Shown one piece after another: positions 39,540 through 54,261 of a DNA stretch of 64,000 nucleotides. The notes beneath the pieces were generated by a model, which worked only from the letters and a program-made list of their open reading frames with translations, did not search any database and was not told the DNA's origin. Source of the stretch: Cacajao melanocephalus (Eukaryota > Chordata > Mammalia > Primates > Pitheciidae); the NCBI GenBank assembly GCA_963573385.1, contig CAUYLG010027055.1, forward strand, positions 62,001 to 126,000, given 5' to 3'. The first letter of the stretch is position 1, and each line of letters begins with the position of its first letter. A program made the position numbers and the translations under genes.

Positions 39540-40533
39540 TATTCCTGTCTTTTTTGCACATCATAGACTCAGAGTGCTAGGGCCTTGAGGACAGAATAAT
39601 TTTGGAGAGGAACCCATGTTACCCCTGGACAATAGAATAATTTTGGAGAGGAACCCATGTTAACCCTGGGACATCAGGGATCACTGCCCAGAGATTTCTT
39701 GGTTTCTGCTGCCCACATTCTGATACAGCACTCTTCGGTCATGCCAGCTATGGGTGAAGCAAACCCTGGTGCTAGACTGCCTCTCTGCGTGGTTCAAGCT
39801 GTGAGCCTTAGCATTGTCTGTGTGATGCTAATTCTGAAGATATTCAGAATGCAAGAGCTGTGGAGGTATGATTGCCTCCACCTAGATTTCCAAAGTATGT
39901 CTCCCACAGCCTCTGGAATTAGGCAGAAATGTGCCACTGGGGTGGAGGAGCCTCCACAGAGAGCCTTCACTAGGGCAATGTCTCGCAGAACTAGAACTGT
40001 GTGGTCAGGCAGTTGTACAGAGTCCTCACTAAAGCAATGCCTAATGGCCATCTCCAAGCCTTCAGAACTGAAAAGACACCAGCATGCAGCACCAGCCTGT
40101 GAGAGCTGCAGGTATTTATTTCAGTGTGTGATAGCTGAAGCATGGGCTGCACTCAACAAACCCATGAAGGAAAAATTGCCCAGGGCCATGGGGATGCAAT
40201 CCCTACTCCTGTGTTACTGGAAGTTGGAACATGGAATCAGAGATTATTCTCAAGCCTTAAGATTTAATGTTTTTTGACCTGTTGGCTTTTAGACTTACTT
40301 GGGACCTCTTACTTGTCTTTTTTTCTGTGTCTCTCTTTTGAAATGGGAATGTTTATCCTATGTCTGTTCTACCATTGTATTTTGGGAGCACATAACTTGC
40401 TTGATTTCACAAGCTCACAGTTGGAGAAAAATTTGATGCTGGAACAAGTTAAGACTCCAGAACTACTGGAATGGAATGAATGTATTTTGTGTGTGAGAAG
40501 GAGATGAATGTGGGGAGCTAAGGGGGAGTGGAG
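39540..40533 (+). mobile_element. MaLR internal sequence (MST/MLT-type)
   Basis: The stretch before the LTR follows MaLR internal 3' order: 'tgtgccactggggtggaggagcc' like, 'gggcaatgtctcgcagaac', then 'tgacctgttggcttttagacttacttggg' like and 'ttacttgtctt...gaaatgggaatgttta' just before the LTR. It contains the longest frame of the window (39657-40277, 206 codons), which has no recognised domain. MaLR internal regions are non-autonomous. Confidence 0.75.
39593..39674. repeat. 41-bp tandem duplication (two copies)
   Basis: Copies at 39593-39633 and 39634-39674 are nearly identical, differing only near their right ends. The duplication lies at the start of the MaLR internal segment. Confidence 0.93.
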
Positions 40534-41392
<859 letters not shown>

Positions 41393-42829
41393 TGATGTTA
41401 ACTAAAGCATTTATTAAAGCAGTAAATATTTAATTAATCTTATGTATAAAAGAAAAATAAAATATAATGTTCTCAAACAAAAATAGCATTTAATAACAGC
41501 AAAGTAACTATATTTAAGATTGCCATTTAAGAGACGTTTGTCAAACTTAATTGCTCAATAACTAAAAGAATCTTTAAAAATTACTTGGTAATTATACTGT
41601 TAAATTTCTTTAGCTTTATTAAATATTTTTTCTTCTAAAAGATGATATTTTTCAAATATTAAGGGAAGTAGCCACAATTCCAATAACTGCCTTTTTTTCT
41701 ATTTTAGTAAACATACTATTTAAGTAAAACAGAACACAACTTCATTGAGATAGACTTAAACACATGTAAATTACATATAGCTGGGCTGATTATTGTAATA
41801 GCAGAATTTTTTGTCTAATAAACACCAACAGACTCACAAAATGCTATAGTTACAAAAGTTTAAGTATCAAAATTTTTTTATTTTGATATATATGTGTGTG
41901 TGTGTACATTTAAAGCAAAATAAATATATTTAAAGCATATCCATATATGTGTATAATCATGTGTGTGTATGTACACACATATATACATACATATACACAC
42001 ATTAAACCTCAGAACACACATAATTATGTGAAATTTAATGACTCTCTAAAATAAAAGCATATTTTACATGAATTCCTGTATTGTGACTCATCAGAATATC
42101 CATTTTTACCCATTTGGATATGTCCTGCTATTAGGCTATACGAAATTAAGTTTTAAGAACTGGGGCTTAAACCTCTACATTGTTTTTATATAAGCATTAA
42201 AAAATGCAGAAATACTCTACATAGACTCCTGGATTTACAACACTGTTTATAAATAGAATGTTCTTTTCGAAGGAAGGAATCTGAGTAGGGCACTCTGTAA
42301 TAGATTTTCATTCATGATGAGTTACAAAATGTCCTAGACCTTAGCAATGCATCTTAATGACATAAAGAAAACTTCACAGGTGCATTATTATTATTATACA
42401 CACAATAGCAATTTGTTAATATTTGTGTATGAACATCTATAATGCTGACATTTTATGCAACCATGCGAATTTATGCAGCACTGTCAGAATAACAAAGCTA
42501 AATTATACAGGTAGACTACTTAACTACAATGATGAATAAGCAATTTCAGGCATTTACGTTGTTTTTAAGTAAATGTTATGCAAATATGCTAGAATCAAGA
42601 AGTAAAAGTTAAGCAAACATGCTAAATGTCCAAATAGCTGCTAACATAAATGTTAATCTGACACAAACACAGTTGTGTTATTTATTTTACTTGTCAGACA
42701 CTCTGTGACCTATGTTAAACAGAAATCACCAATGTGCTAGGATGTTACAAAGATAGAATAAATCTACATATTTTAGCTGCCATTTCTTAAAAATTAAGAA
42801 AAAAGGGAATAAATTATATCTTTTTTCTG
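41393..42829. other. AT-rich intergenic DNA with TG/CA microsatellites
   Basis: No gene seen. (TG)n at about 41,891-41,905 and mixed TG/TA/CA repeats at 41,940-42,002 form alternating purine-pyrimidine tracts. The rest is unrecognised. Confidence 0.5.
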
Positions 42830-45800
42830 AAATTTTATTTCTACAGCTCTGAGTTGTATTTGACATACAGTAAATTGTATAATGTAAAATCAATTGTTTG
42901 ATATATTTTGTCATCAATATACATCTGTTAATCATCAAATTAGCAAAGAATATATACATCACCCCCAAATTATTCTTCTGCCCTTTGCAATTCATGTGTT
43001 CTGCCTCTCCTTATACCTTCCAACCCCACATTTCCTAGGAAATCATTATCTGTTTAATGCCACTGTAGCTTAATTTTTATTACACAGAATTATAAATAAA
43101 TTAAATCATACAGGATGTTCTACATCCTTTTTTCACTCTGTGTAATTATTTTGAGATATAAGCATGTTGCATGCATCAATATTTTATTCTTTTTTCTTGC
43201 TGAATAGTATTTCATTGTATATACTATTCAAAATTTATTTATCTATTCATCTGTTGATAAATATTTGTGCTACTGCAGATTTACAAACACACATGATGTA
43301 AACAAATTTGTAAAATCTTTGTATGGTCATATGTTTTATTTCCTTCAGGTAAATACCTAGGGCTGAAAAAGTATGTTATTTGGTTTCAAATATTTGGTGT
43401 TTTTCTAGATTTGCAGGGGTTGATTTTGAATTGAATTTCATTGTGATCAAAAAACATACTTTAAGGATTATTATTATTATTATTATTTGAGATGGAGTTT
43501 TGCACTTGTTGCCCAGGCTGGAGTGCAATGGCATGATCTCAGCTCACCGCAACCTTCACCTCCCGGGTTCAAGGGCCTCAGCTCCAGAGTAGCTGGAATA
43601 ACAGGCCTGTGGCACCATGACTGGCTAATTTTATATTTTTAGTAGAGACAGGGTTTCTCCATGTTGGTCAGGCTGGTCTCAAACTCCCAACCTCAAGTGA
43701 TTCACCCACCTCAGACCCTCAAAGTACTGGGAATACAGGTGTGAGCCGCCACGCCCGACCAAGGATTATTTTTTAGGATGTACAACATTTTGTTTTGTGG
43801 CCCATAATAGGATCTGTTTTATAAAATATTCCAAGTAAACTTGCATATAAGATATATTTTGCTGGTGTTGAGTGGAGAGTTCTATAAATGTCAATTAGAT
43901 CAAGATGGCTAATAGGACTGTTTCAGTACTGCATATTACTACTGATCTCCTGCCTGCTTCTTCTATCTATTAGTAAGACAGTGGTATAAAATTGCCTCTA
44001 TAATTGAAAATTTATTTATATATTTAGTTCTATTGTTTTTTGTTTCGTGTGTTTTTAATTTCTGTTTACAGAAATTAAATACAAACTCAATTATCATGTC
44101 TTCTTGATTGATTGACATATTTATTGCTATTACTTGATCATGTTTATCTATGTTAATATTCCTTGCTCTGAAATCTACGTTGTCGTATGCTAATATCACT
44201 CCTCACATTTTTAAAAAAATTGTTGTGGACATGACATATCTTATTCTGTTAATTTTATTCTATTTTAACTTTATATTTACTGTGAGTTTCTTATTTGGTA
44301 GCACATAGTTGTATATTGTTCTGTTTTTTGTCCACTTGGTAATTTCTGTCATTTAATTGGGGTCTTTAGATCATTTGTATTTAGAATGTTTATTGATATG
44401 ATTTACTTTACATTTATGAACTTGCTTTTTGTGTTTTTCTCATTTGTTCCTTCTCTTTTCTAATTGGTTTTAGACTAACTGAGAATGTTTAAATATTCTA
44501 TTTGTTAGCCTATTAGTCATAACTACTTGCTTTGTAGATTTGGTGGTTGCTTTTGAGTCTATAATGTACACATTTGCTTTATGACCATCTTGATTCTATA
44601 TTAAACCCCTTCATATATAATATAAAATCCTTACAATAGTATTTTTGTTTCTCGCCTCCTGGCCTTTGTGCAACTTTGGGTATATATTTTAATTCCACTT
44701 ATTTTGATCTTCCATATATTATATTATTTATTTTTATTTAGAGTTATTTTAAAATACATTTAATTATTTTGAAATTTATTTATGTGTTTATTACTTATGG
44801 TGGTCTTCATTTATTTTGTACACTCACATTTCTATCTGGTATTATTTTCATTCTGCTTAAAAGATTCTCTTAACTTTTTTTTAACTGCAATTCTGATGTT
44901 AATAAAATGTTTAAGCTTTTTCATGTCTCAATAAATATTTCACCTTTGGATTTGAACAATACTTTCATTGAGTATGGAATTCTTTGTTGGCAGGCTTTTC
45001 TCTTTCTTACTTTAAAGGTATTCTTATACAACCTTCTTGTTTGCATTGTTTCCAATGAACAAATTCCTGATATATTCAATGTGGTTCCTCCACATACAAC
45101 ATGTCTTTCAACTCTGACTTTTTAAAAACTTTTCACTTTGTCATTGATTGTGAGAAATTTGATTATGATGAGCTTTGATGTACTTTCTTAATGTTTGTTT
45201 GTGAAGTATGTTGGAGGGTTGTTCCACTTCTTGAATCTGTTGAGTACACAAAATATTCAAAAATATATTTAGCCATTAATCTTTAAGTAAGTTTTCTGCT
45301 TTGGTGTCTCCTTTTTGTAGAGATTCAGGTAACATGTGTTAGATTATTTGAAGTTGTTCTAGTGGTTCACTGATGAAGTGCTTTCTTTTTTTTTTTTTAA
45401 CTGTTCTAAAAAAACCTTTCTTTTTCTGTTTTATTTCAGATAGTTTACATTGCTCTTTTCACATTTACTAACCTTAGTAATTTATTTTTCATTTTCATTT
45501 TTTTGTTAATGAAATTGTCTATATTATATTAAAGCTCAGATATTATTGTTTTTATTTCAGTAGATTCACTTTGTATCCTTTTTAACGTTTATTTCTCAAT
45601 GGATTTCAGTTGTAATAATTGTTTCTATTCCTCTATTCACTCATTCTAAAAACTATCAGTTCTCCTTGTGTTTTGATTGATTGATCTTCACCACAGAAGT
45701 CTGCCCAGCTCTATCTTGATTTGCCCCTCTCTGTCCAACAGCCTGGAAATTCATTCAATGCAGTAAAATGGAGGAAATTGTAGCATTTGCTTCTTTATTT

Positions 45801-45960
45801 TCTAGTTATTATTTATTATTCTTTTTTGATATCTAATTTCTTGAAAATATTGTTTTTTACATTTTTTTCAATACTTTTTCAGTTGCTTGATGCAGGAAGA
45901 TTAAGCTGGTTTCAGTTACTCCATTGTGGCCAAAAAGGAAAGCCATGCCTTTTATGCCAA
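42830..45960 (-). mobile_element. L1M (MC/ME-type), antisense, with internal deletions
   Basis: The left part shows an antisense 3' UTR and ORF2 end ('tatacatcacccccaaa', 'ctgaatagtatttcattgtata', 'aaatacctagggctgaaaaag'). After an Alu the sequence continues with an old L1M ORF2 and 5' pattern ('ggtgttgagtggagagttctata', 'tcttcttgattgattgaca'). The far right resembles L1M 5' sequence ending near 'ccattgtggccaaaa'. No coding capacity remains. Confidence 0.65.
43473..43760 (-). mobile_element. Alu element (AluS-like)
   Basis: Full-length antisense Alu whose tail is a (TTA)n microsatellite at 43,470-43,488. Target-site duplications AAGGATTATT lie at 43463-43472 and 43761-43770. Inserted into L1M. 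Confidence 0.96.
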
Positions 45961-46889
45961 CTCTTTTATAAATTATTGAATTGAAAGGTTTAGAGTCAAG
46001 AACAAAATAATTTTATATAAAAATATTTAACAATATAGTTTTCATTACTGCAAAAGTGTATTAATATTTACTATTGGCAACATTTTTACCAGTTCCTGTT
46101 AACAATGCCAAAATATTTTTAGAACTGTAAAGAATTAAACATTAATTATATTTAATTTGACTACTTTATAAAGAATCAGAAGGATGAGTAGATATAACGT
46201 TACTCCAAATACCATTCCTTCAATAACATAGGGGCTTAAAACATATAAATAATTCTGTTAAGAACTAGAGGAAATTTTGCCTAAAATTCAATAAATATCT
46301 TTTCTAGAGATGTTAAAGTAATTCTAAGGCAACTACAACTTTAGGGAATAAGATCCTGAAGGAAAGAGAATTGGAGAGAAACAAGACCAACACTGAACTG
46401 TTTTTAGTCTTGGAGTATTTTAAAGCCAAGATTGTTTAAAAATATTGAGCAAAATCTGATTGTGAAACTGAACATTTTTATTTAGCAGACTCACAGTCTT
46501 AAAAAACAAAAGTTACTATAAAAAGTCCACCAAAGAGATGTTTGTGCTAACATCCAAGTTGTTTAGTTGAAATTTCTACAGAATTATACTTAGAAATAGG
46601 AGCAGAACCAAGATTGACACTCAGCCTCTGGTCAACTAAGTTTCTTACTGGGATTTAGGTGATTTCCCCCTAATTTGGCTCTCCGGTGTAGCATTAGGTA
46701 AATTCTCTCTAAGGGCAGATGACGCTATCCAAAATCTCAATATTTTTTCACATCTAATTGTTGACATCTAATCAGAAATTTAAGAGGCCTTCCAAGAGAG
46801 ATTACCACAAAAGAAAAAAAAGAGAGTAGAAACAGTCAGAAATGACATCTATAGTGGAGTTTTCATATATAGAATTTAAAATAGTGTGA
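45961..46889. other. Unrecognised intergenic DNA
   Basis: No gene or known repeat identified. Composition is A/T-rich. Confidence 0.4.
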
Positions 46890-49215
<2,326 letters not shown>

Positions 49216-49259
49216 TTCTGAAGAATGTATTATAATGTATTTATAATGTATTATAAACA

Positions 49260-50406
49260 TTCATTTTCTTTATTGAAAGAAAACCATAAAAATTCTAGAA
49301 GATAACATTGGAAAAACTCTTCTAGACATTGGTTTAGGCAAAGATTTCATGACCAAGAAGTCAAAAGCAAATGCTACAGAAACAAAAATAAATAAATGAA
49401 ACTAAAAAGCTTTTGCACAGCAAATGAAATAATCATCAGAGTAAACAGACAATCCACAGAGAACAGGAGAAAATCTTCACAAACTATGCATCTAACAAAT
49501 GACTAATATCCAGAATCTACAAGGAACTCAAATCAGCAAGAAAAAACAAACAAACAAACAAAAAACATAATCCCATCAAAAAGTGGGCAAAGGACATGAA
49601 TAGACAATTCTCAAAAGAAGATATACAAACAGCCAACAAACTTAAGAAAAAATGCTCAACATCACTAATTATCAAAGAAATGCCAGTTAAAACAACAATG
49701 AGATACTACCTTACTCCTGCAAGAATGGCCATAATTTAAAAATAATAAATGTGGGCATAGATGTGGTGAAAAGGGAACACTTTTACACTGCTGGTGAGAA
49801 TGTAAACTGGTACAACATCTATGGAAAACAGTATGGAGATTCCTTAAAGAACTAAAGCTAGAACTGCTATTTGATCCAGCAATCCCACTCTGGCTATCTA
49901 CCCAAAGGAAAATAAGTCATTATCTGAAAAAGACACTTGCACACACATGTTTATAGAAGCACAGTTCACAATTGCAAAAATATAGAACCAACCTAATCAC
50001 CCATCAATTGATGAGTGCATAAAGAAAACGTGATATATATACACCATGGAATACTACTCAGCCATAAACTAGAATGAAATGATTGCCTTTACAGCAAGTT
50101 AGGTGGAGTTGGAAGCCATCATTTTAAGTAAAATAACTTAGGAATAGAAAGCCAAATCTTACTATTTTCTCACTTCTAAGTGGGAGATAAGCCATGAGGA
50201 CAAAAAGGCATAAAAATGATATAATGGACTTTGGGGACTCAGAGGGAAGAGTTGGGGGGTATCAGGGACAGAAGACTACATATTGTGTACAGTGTACACT
50301 GCTCATGTGATGGGTGCACCAAAATCTCAGAAATCACTAAAGAACTTATCCATGTAACCAAAAACCACCTGTTCTCCAAAAAACTACTAAAATTAAAAAA
50401 TAAAAA
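49260..50406 (+). mobile_element. L1 3' end (L1PB/older L1PA-type), 5'-truncated
   Basis: The sense ORF2 3' half runs from about 'aaccataaaaattctagaag', through 'aaaaagtgggcaaaggacatgaa' and 'atacaccatggaatactactcagcc', into a 3' UTR with 'gatgggtgcaccaaaatctcag' and 'aaccacctgttctcc'. This UTR type marks L1PB/older L1PA. Numerous stops. The 5' limit is near the TA-rich stretch at 49,218-49,262, beyond the L1M. Confidence 0.85.
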
Positions 50407-50440
50407 GATTATCTAAATTACTGATAAAATTAGCCTTAAT

Positions 50441-50462
50441 AAAAAAAAAAAAAAAAAAAAAA
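50441..50462 (+). repeat. A22 homopolymer
   Basis: An uninterrupted run of 22 A follows about 34 bp of non-L1 sequence after the L1 3' UTR. Confidence 0.97.
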
Positions 50463-50584
50463 GGAATGACTGGGACCTACTAGGTAATAACATTAAATGT
50501 AATATTTGTTAAATATTTTTTCAGTGCTTCTCTGCTATGCTGTTTATGAGCTTTCTATTAAAATGTTTCATAAATTTTACCATT

Positions 50585-50870
50585 TTACAGTTAATTTTTA
50601 ATTGACAATTTAAAAATGTATATACTTACAGTGTACAACATTTTGTTTTCATATATGTATACATTATGAAATGACTAAATCAAGCTATTTAATATATGCA
50701 TTATTTCACATACTTTTTGTGTGGTAAGAACACAAAATGTATTGTCAGCAATTTTCAAGTATACAATATACTGTTATTAACTCTTGTCACGATTATGTAT
50801 AATAGATCTCGTATAGATCTCTTAAAGATAATTTTACTATATTGGGACTCCTAAACCTGATGATAAAGTC
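50585..50870 (-). mobile_element. L1M 3' end fragment (MA/MB-type, antisense)
   Basis: The plus strand matches the antisense 3' UTR pattern: 'attgacaatttaaaaatgtatata', 'gtgtacaacattttgttttcatatatg', 'gtggtaagaacacaaaatg', 'caagtatacaatatactgttattaac' like stretches. It is related to the 3' end at 36,241-36,480. Confidence 0.65.
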
Positions 50871-51257
50871 TTTATAGTAATGCCATGTGATTAAGGTAGG
50901 TTTTCATTTTAAAAATAAGCAAAGATCTTGATATGTGTAATTAGCTTTGCCTAAGTAAATTTATTCATATTAAATTTTAATTTTGTCAATGGAACAGTAT
51001 TATCTCAAGATCCAGGATTAAAGATCTTCCCGAAAATTTAGTGATATAATTTCTAGGTTTGCACCTAAAGTGAAATACTTTAAAGAAGACTATAGTCTCT
51101 TTGAAATTCCTGTTATTGCTTCAAATAAATGGTGACTGAGAATGTCTAAATACTTTTCTCAAATTATCTGTTTTTCTCTGATATGACACACTCTTGATCA
51201 GATGAGAGGGCTTGTAAAATTTTTAAGTACCCAGGCAGCCTATTCAGTTTGAATGCA
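50871..51257. other. Unrecognised intergenic DNA
   Basis: No repeat or gene recognised before the next L1. Confidence 0.4.
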
Positions 51258-51270
51258 ATGTTATTCTTTT

Positions 51271-52370
51271 TATTTTATTTATTTATTTATTGTACTTTAG
51301 GTTCTGGGGTACATGTGCAAATCACGCAGGGTCCTTGCATAGGTACACAAATGGCAATGTGGTTTGCTGCCTCCATCACCCTGTCACCTATATCTGGCAT
51401 TTCTCCCCATGTTATCCATCCCCAACCTCCCTATCCCCCTGCTGTCCCTCCCTTGGCCCCCCTAACAGACCCCAGTGTGCGATGCTCCCCTCCCTGTGTC
51501 CATGTGTTCTCATTGTTCAACACCCGCCTATGAGTGAGAACTTGTGGTGTTTGATTTTTCTGTTCTTGTGTCAGTTTGCTGAGATTGATGGTTTCCAGGT
51601 TCATCCATGTCCCTACAAAGGGCACAAACTCATCACTTTTTATGGCTGCATAGTATTCCATGGTGTATATGTACCACATTTTCCTTTTCCAGTCTATTGT
51701 CGATGGGCATTTGGCTTGATTTCAGGTCTTTGCTATTGTAAACAGTGCCACTATGAACATACATGTGAATGTGTCTTTATAATAGAATGATTCATAATCC
51801 CTTGGTATATACCCAGTAATGGGATTGCTGGGTCAAATGGAATTTCTATTTCTAGGTCCTTGAGGAAGCGCCACACTGTCTTCCACAATGGTTGAACTAG
51901 TTTACACTCCCACCAACAGTTTTAAAGTGTTCCTGTTTCTCCACATCCTCTCCACCATCTGTTGTCTCCAGATTTTTTAATGATCGCCATTCTAACTGGC
52001 ATGAAGTGGTATCTCAATGCGGTTTTGATTTGCATTTCTCTAATAATCAGTGATGATGAGCATTTTTTCATATGTTTGTTGGCCTCATATATGTCTTTTG
52101 AAAAGTATCTGTTCATTTCCTTCACCCACTTTTGGATGGGTTTGTTTGTTTGTTTGTTTTTTCTTGCAAATCTGTTTTAATTCTTTGTAGATTCTGGATA
52201 TTAGCCCTTTTTCAGATGGGTATTGTAAAAATTTTTTCCCATTCTGTTGGTTGTCGATTCACTCTAATCATTGTTTCTTTGGCTATATAGAAGCTCTGGA
52301 GTTTAATTAGATCCCATTTGTTTATTTTGGCTCTTGTTGCCAGTGCTTTTGGTGTTTTAGTCATGATGTG
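51271..52370 (-). mobile_element. L1PA insertion, 5'-truncated, with target-site duplication
   Basis: An antisense L1 3' UTR and ORF2 end of about 1.1 kb. The (TTTA)n stretch at 51,271-51,291 is the degenerate poly(A) tail. Exact 13-bp flanks (ATGTTATTCTTTT) lie at 51258-51270 and 52371-52383. The 166-codon plus frame at 51290-51790 is an antisense frame in the L1 3' UTR and is not a gene. Confidence 0.95.
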
Positions 52371-52383
52371 ATGTTATTCTTTT

Positions 52384-52758
52384 AGAATTTAGCACAATCT
52401 TTTAGATGTGAGCAGCTGAAATCTTCTCATATTATTCATTCTTAAATCTGCATTACTAATGTTAATGTTAATATTTTGGTGTTCTCTATTACTAACAAAG
52501 CTAATCTAATTTGATCATTCACTATTGTTGGATTCTTTTGATTGATATCAATAGTTTTAAAGAGTAAAAGGTAGGTGAGGGCATGGCTCCCCTTCCTTAC
52601 AGCTGCTAATAGTAAATTCAAATTTATCAGGTCAAGGACATTAGAAAAAATAACTAAGAGTTAAGAAAATGTTCTAGAGGTTTAGTCAAGAAAATATCTT
52701 AGAAATAGGAGGTCATTTATTTTATTACTCTTCAAAAACAACAAGACTTGTCATTTGA
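52384..52758. other. Unrecognised intergenic DNA
   Basis: Sequence between two L1 insertions. No gene or repeat seen. Confidence 0.4.
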
Positions 52759-52776
52759 AAACCATGATGCGCCTTT

Positions 52777-52917
52777 CTTGAAGATTCTTGATAGTAGTCC
52801 TTTGTCAGATGTATACATGGAAAAAATTTTCTCCCAATTTATAGGTTGCCTGTTCACTGTGATGATAGTTTCTTTTACTTTTCCAAAGCTCTTTAGTTTA
52901 ATTAGACCTCATTTATC

Positions 52918-52952
<35 letters not shown>

Positions 52953-53371
52953 CAATTGCTTTTGGTGATTTCATCATGAAATTTTTACCTGTGCCTATGT
53001 CCTGAATAGTATTGCTTAGGTTTTCTTCTACAGTTTTTATAGTTTTGGATTTTACATTTAAGTCTTTAATCCATCTTGAGTTAATTTTTGTATACAGTGT
53101 GAGGAAGGGGTCCAGTTGTAGTTTTCTGCATATGGCTAGCCAGTTCTCCTAGCACCATTTGATAAATATGGAATCCTCTTCCCATTGCTTGTTTTTGTTG
53201 GGTTTGTTGAAGAGCAGATGGTTGTAGATGTGCAGTCCTATTTCTGAATTCCCTATTCTGTTCCATTGGCCTATATTTCTGCTTTTGTACCAGTATCATA
53301 CTGTTTTGATTATTGTAGCATTGTAGTGTAGTCTGAAGTCCAGTAGCATGATGCCTCCAGCTTTGTTCTTT
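52777..53371 (-). mobile_element. Inverted 5' segment of a twin-primed L1
   Basis: Antisense ORF2 sequence of about 595 bp, directly followed by a sense L1 3' segment. In L1 order, its downstream edge ('ttgaagattc' at 52,778, the complement of the 'agaatctac' region) is adjacent to the start of the sense segment ('gaacttaaac' at 53,373). So only the orientation, and little or no sequence, changes. It contains a 27-T run. Confidence 0.88.
52922..52948. repeat. T27 homopolymer inside L1
   Basis: An uninterrupted run of 27 T within antisense ORF2, where L1 copies normally have a short mixed sequence. Likely a length-unstable microsatellite. Confidence 0.95.
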
Positions 53372-54252
53372 AGAACTTAAACAAATTTACAAGAAAAAAT
53401 AACAATAAAAAAATTAAAAAGTAGCAAAGAACATAAACAGATACTTCTCAAAAGTAGGCATTCATGTGGTAAACAAACATATAAAAAAAAAAGCTCAACA
53501 TCACTGATCATTAGAGAAATGCAAATGAAAACCACAGTGAGATACCATCTCATGCCAGTCTGAATGGTAATTATTAAAAAGTCAAGAAACAACAGATGCC
53601 GGTGAAGCTGTGGAGAAATAGAAACACTTTTACACTGTTAGTGGGAATGTAAATTAGTTCAACCATTGTGGAAGACAGTGTGATGATTCCTCAAGATCTA
53701 GAACCAGAAATACCAGTTGATCCAGGAATCTCATTACTGGGTAGATACCCAAAGAAATATAAATCATTCTATTACAAAGATACATGCACACATATGTTCA
53801 CTGCAGCACTATTCACAATAGCAAAAACATGGAATCAACCCAAATGCCCATCAATGATAGACTGGATTTAAAAAAAAAAGTGGTACATATACACCATGGA
53901 ATACTATGCAGTCATAAAATGGAACCAGATCATGTCCTTTGCAGGCACATGGATGGAGCTAGAAGCCATTATCCTCAGCAAACTAACACAGGAACAGAAA
54001 ACCAAACACTGCATGTTCTCACTTAGAAAAGGGAGCTGAACAATGAGAACACTTGGACACAGGGAGGGGAACAACATACACTGGGGCTTGTCGAGCATTA
54101 GGAAAAATAGCTATTGCATGCTGGGCTTAAGAGGTTGGTTGATAGGTGCAGCAAACCACCATGGCATGTGTTTACCTATGCAACATCCCTGCACATCCTG
54201 CACATGTACCCCAGAACTTAAAAATTAAAATTAAAATTAAAAAAAAGAAAAT
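53372..54252 (+). mobile_element. Sense 3' segment of the twin-primed L1
   Basis: Sense ORF2 3' end and L1PA/PB-type 3' UTR ending in an (AAAATT)n/A tail. A 9-bp flank AAACCATGA occurs at 52759-52767 and again at 54253-54261, right after the tail, and probably marks the target-site duplication of the whole insertion. About 10 bp between the left flank and the L1 are extra. Confidence 0.9.
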
Positions 54253-54261
54253 AAACCATGA

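Noticed and set aside
41881..42005. TG/CA tracts as Z-DNA-forming regulatory element
   Set aside because: The runs are short and interrupted, so no regulatory claim is justified beyond a microsatellite.
51290..51790. 166-codon plus frame
   Set aside because: Antisense to the L1 3' UTR and ORF2 end; the same frame type is found in many antisense L1 copies.
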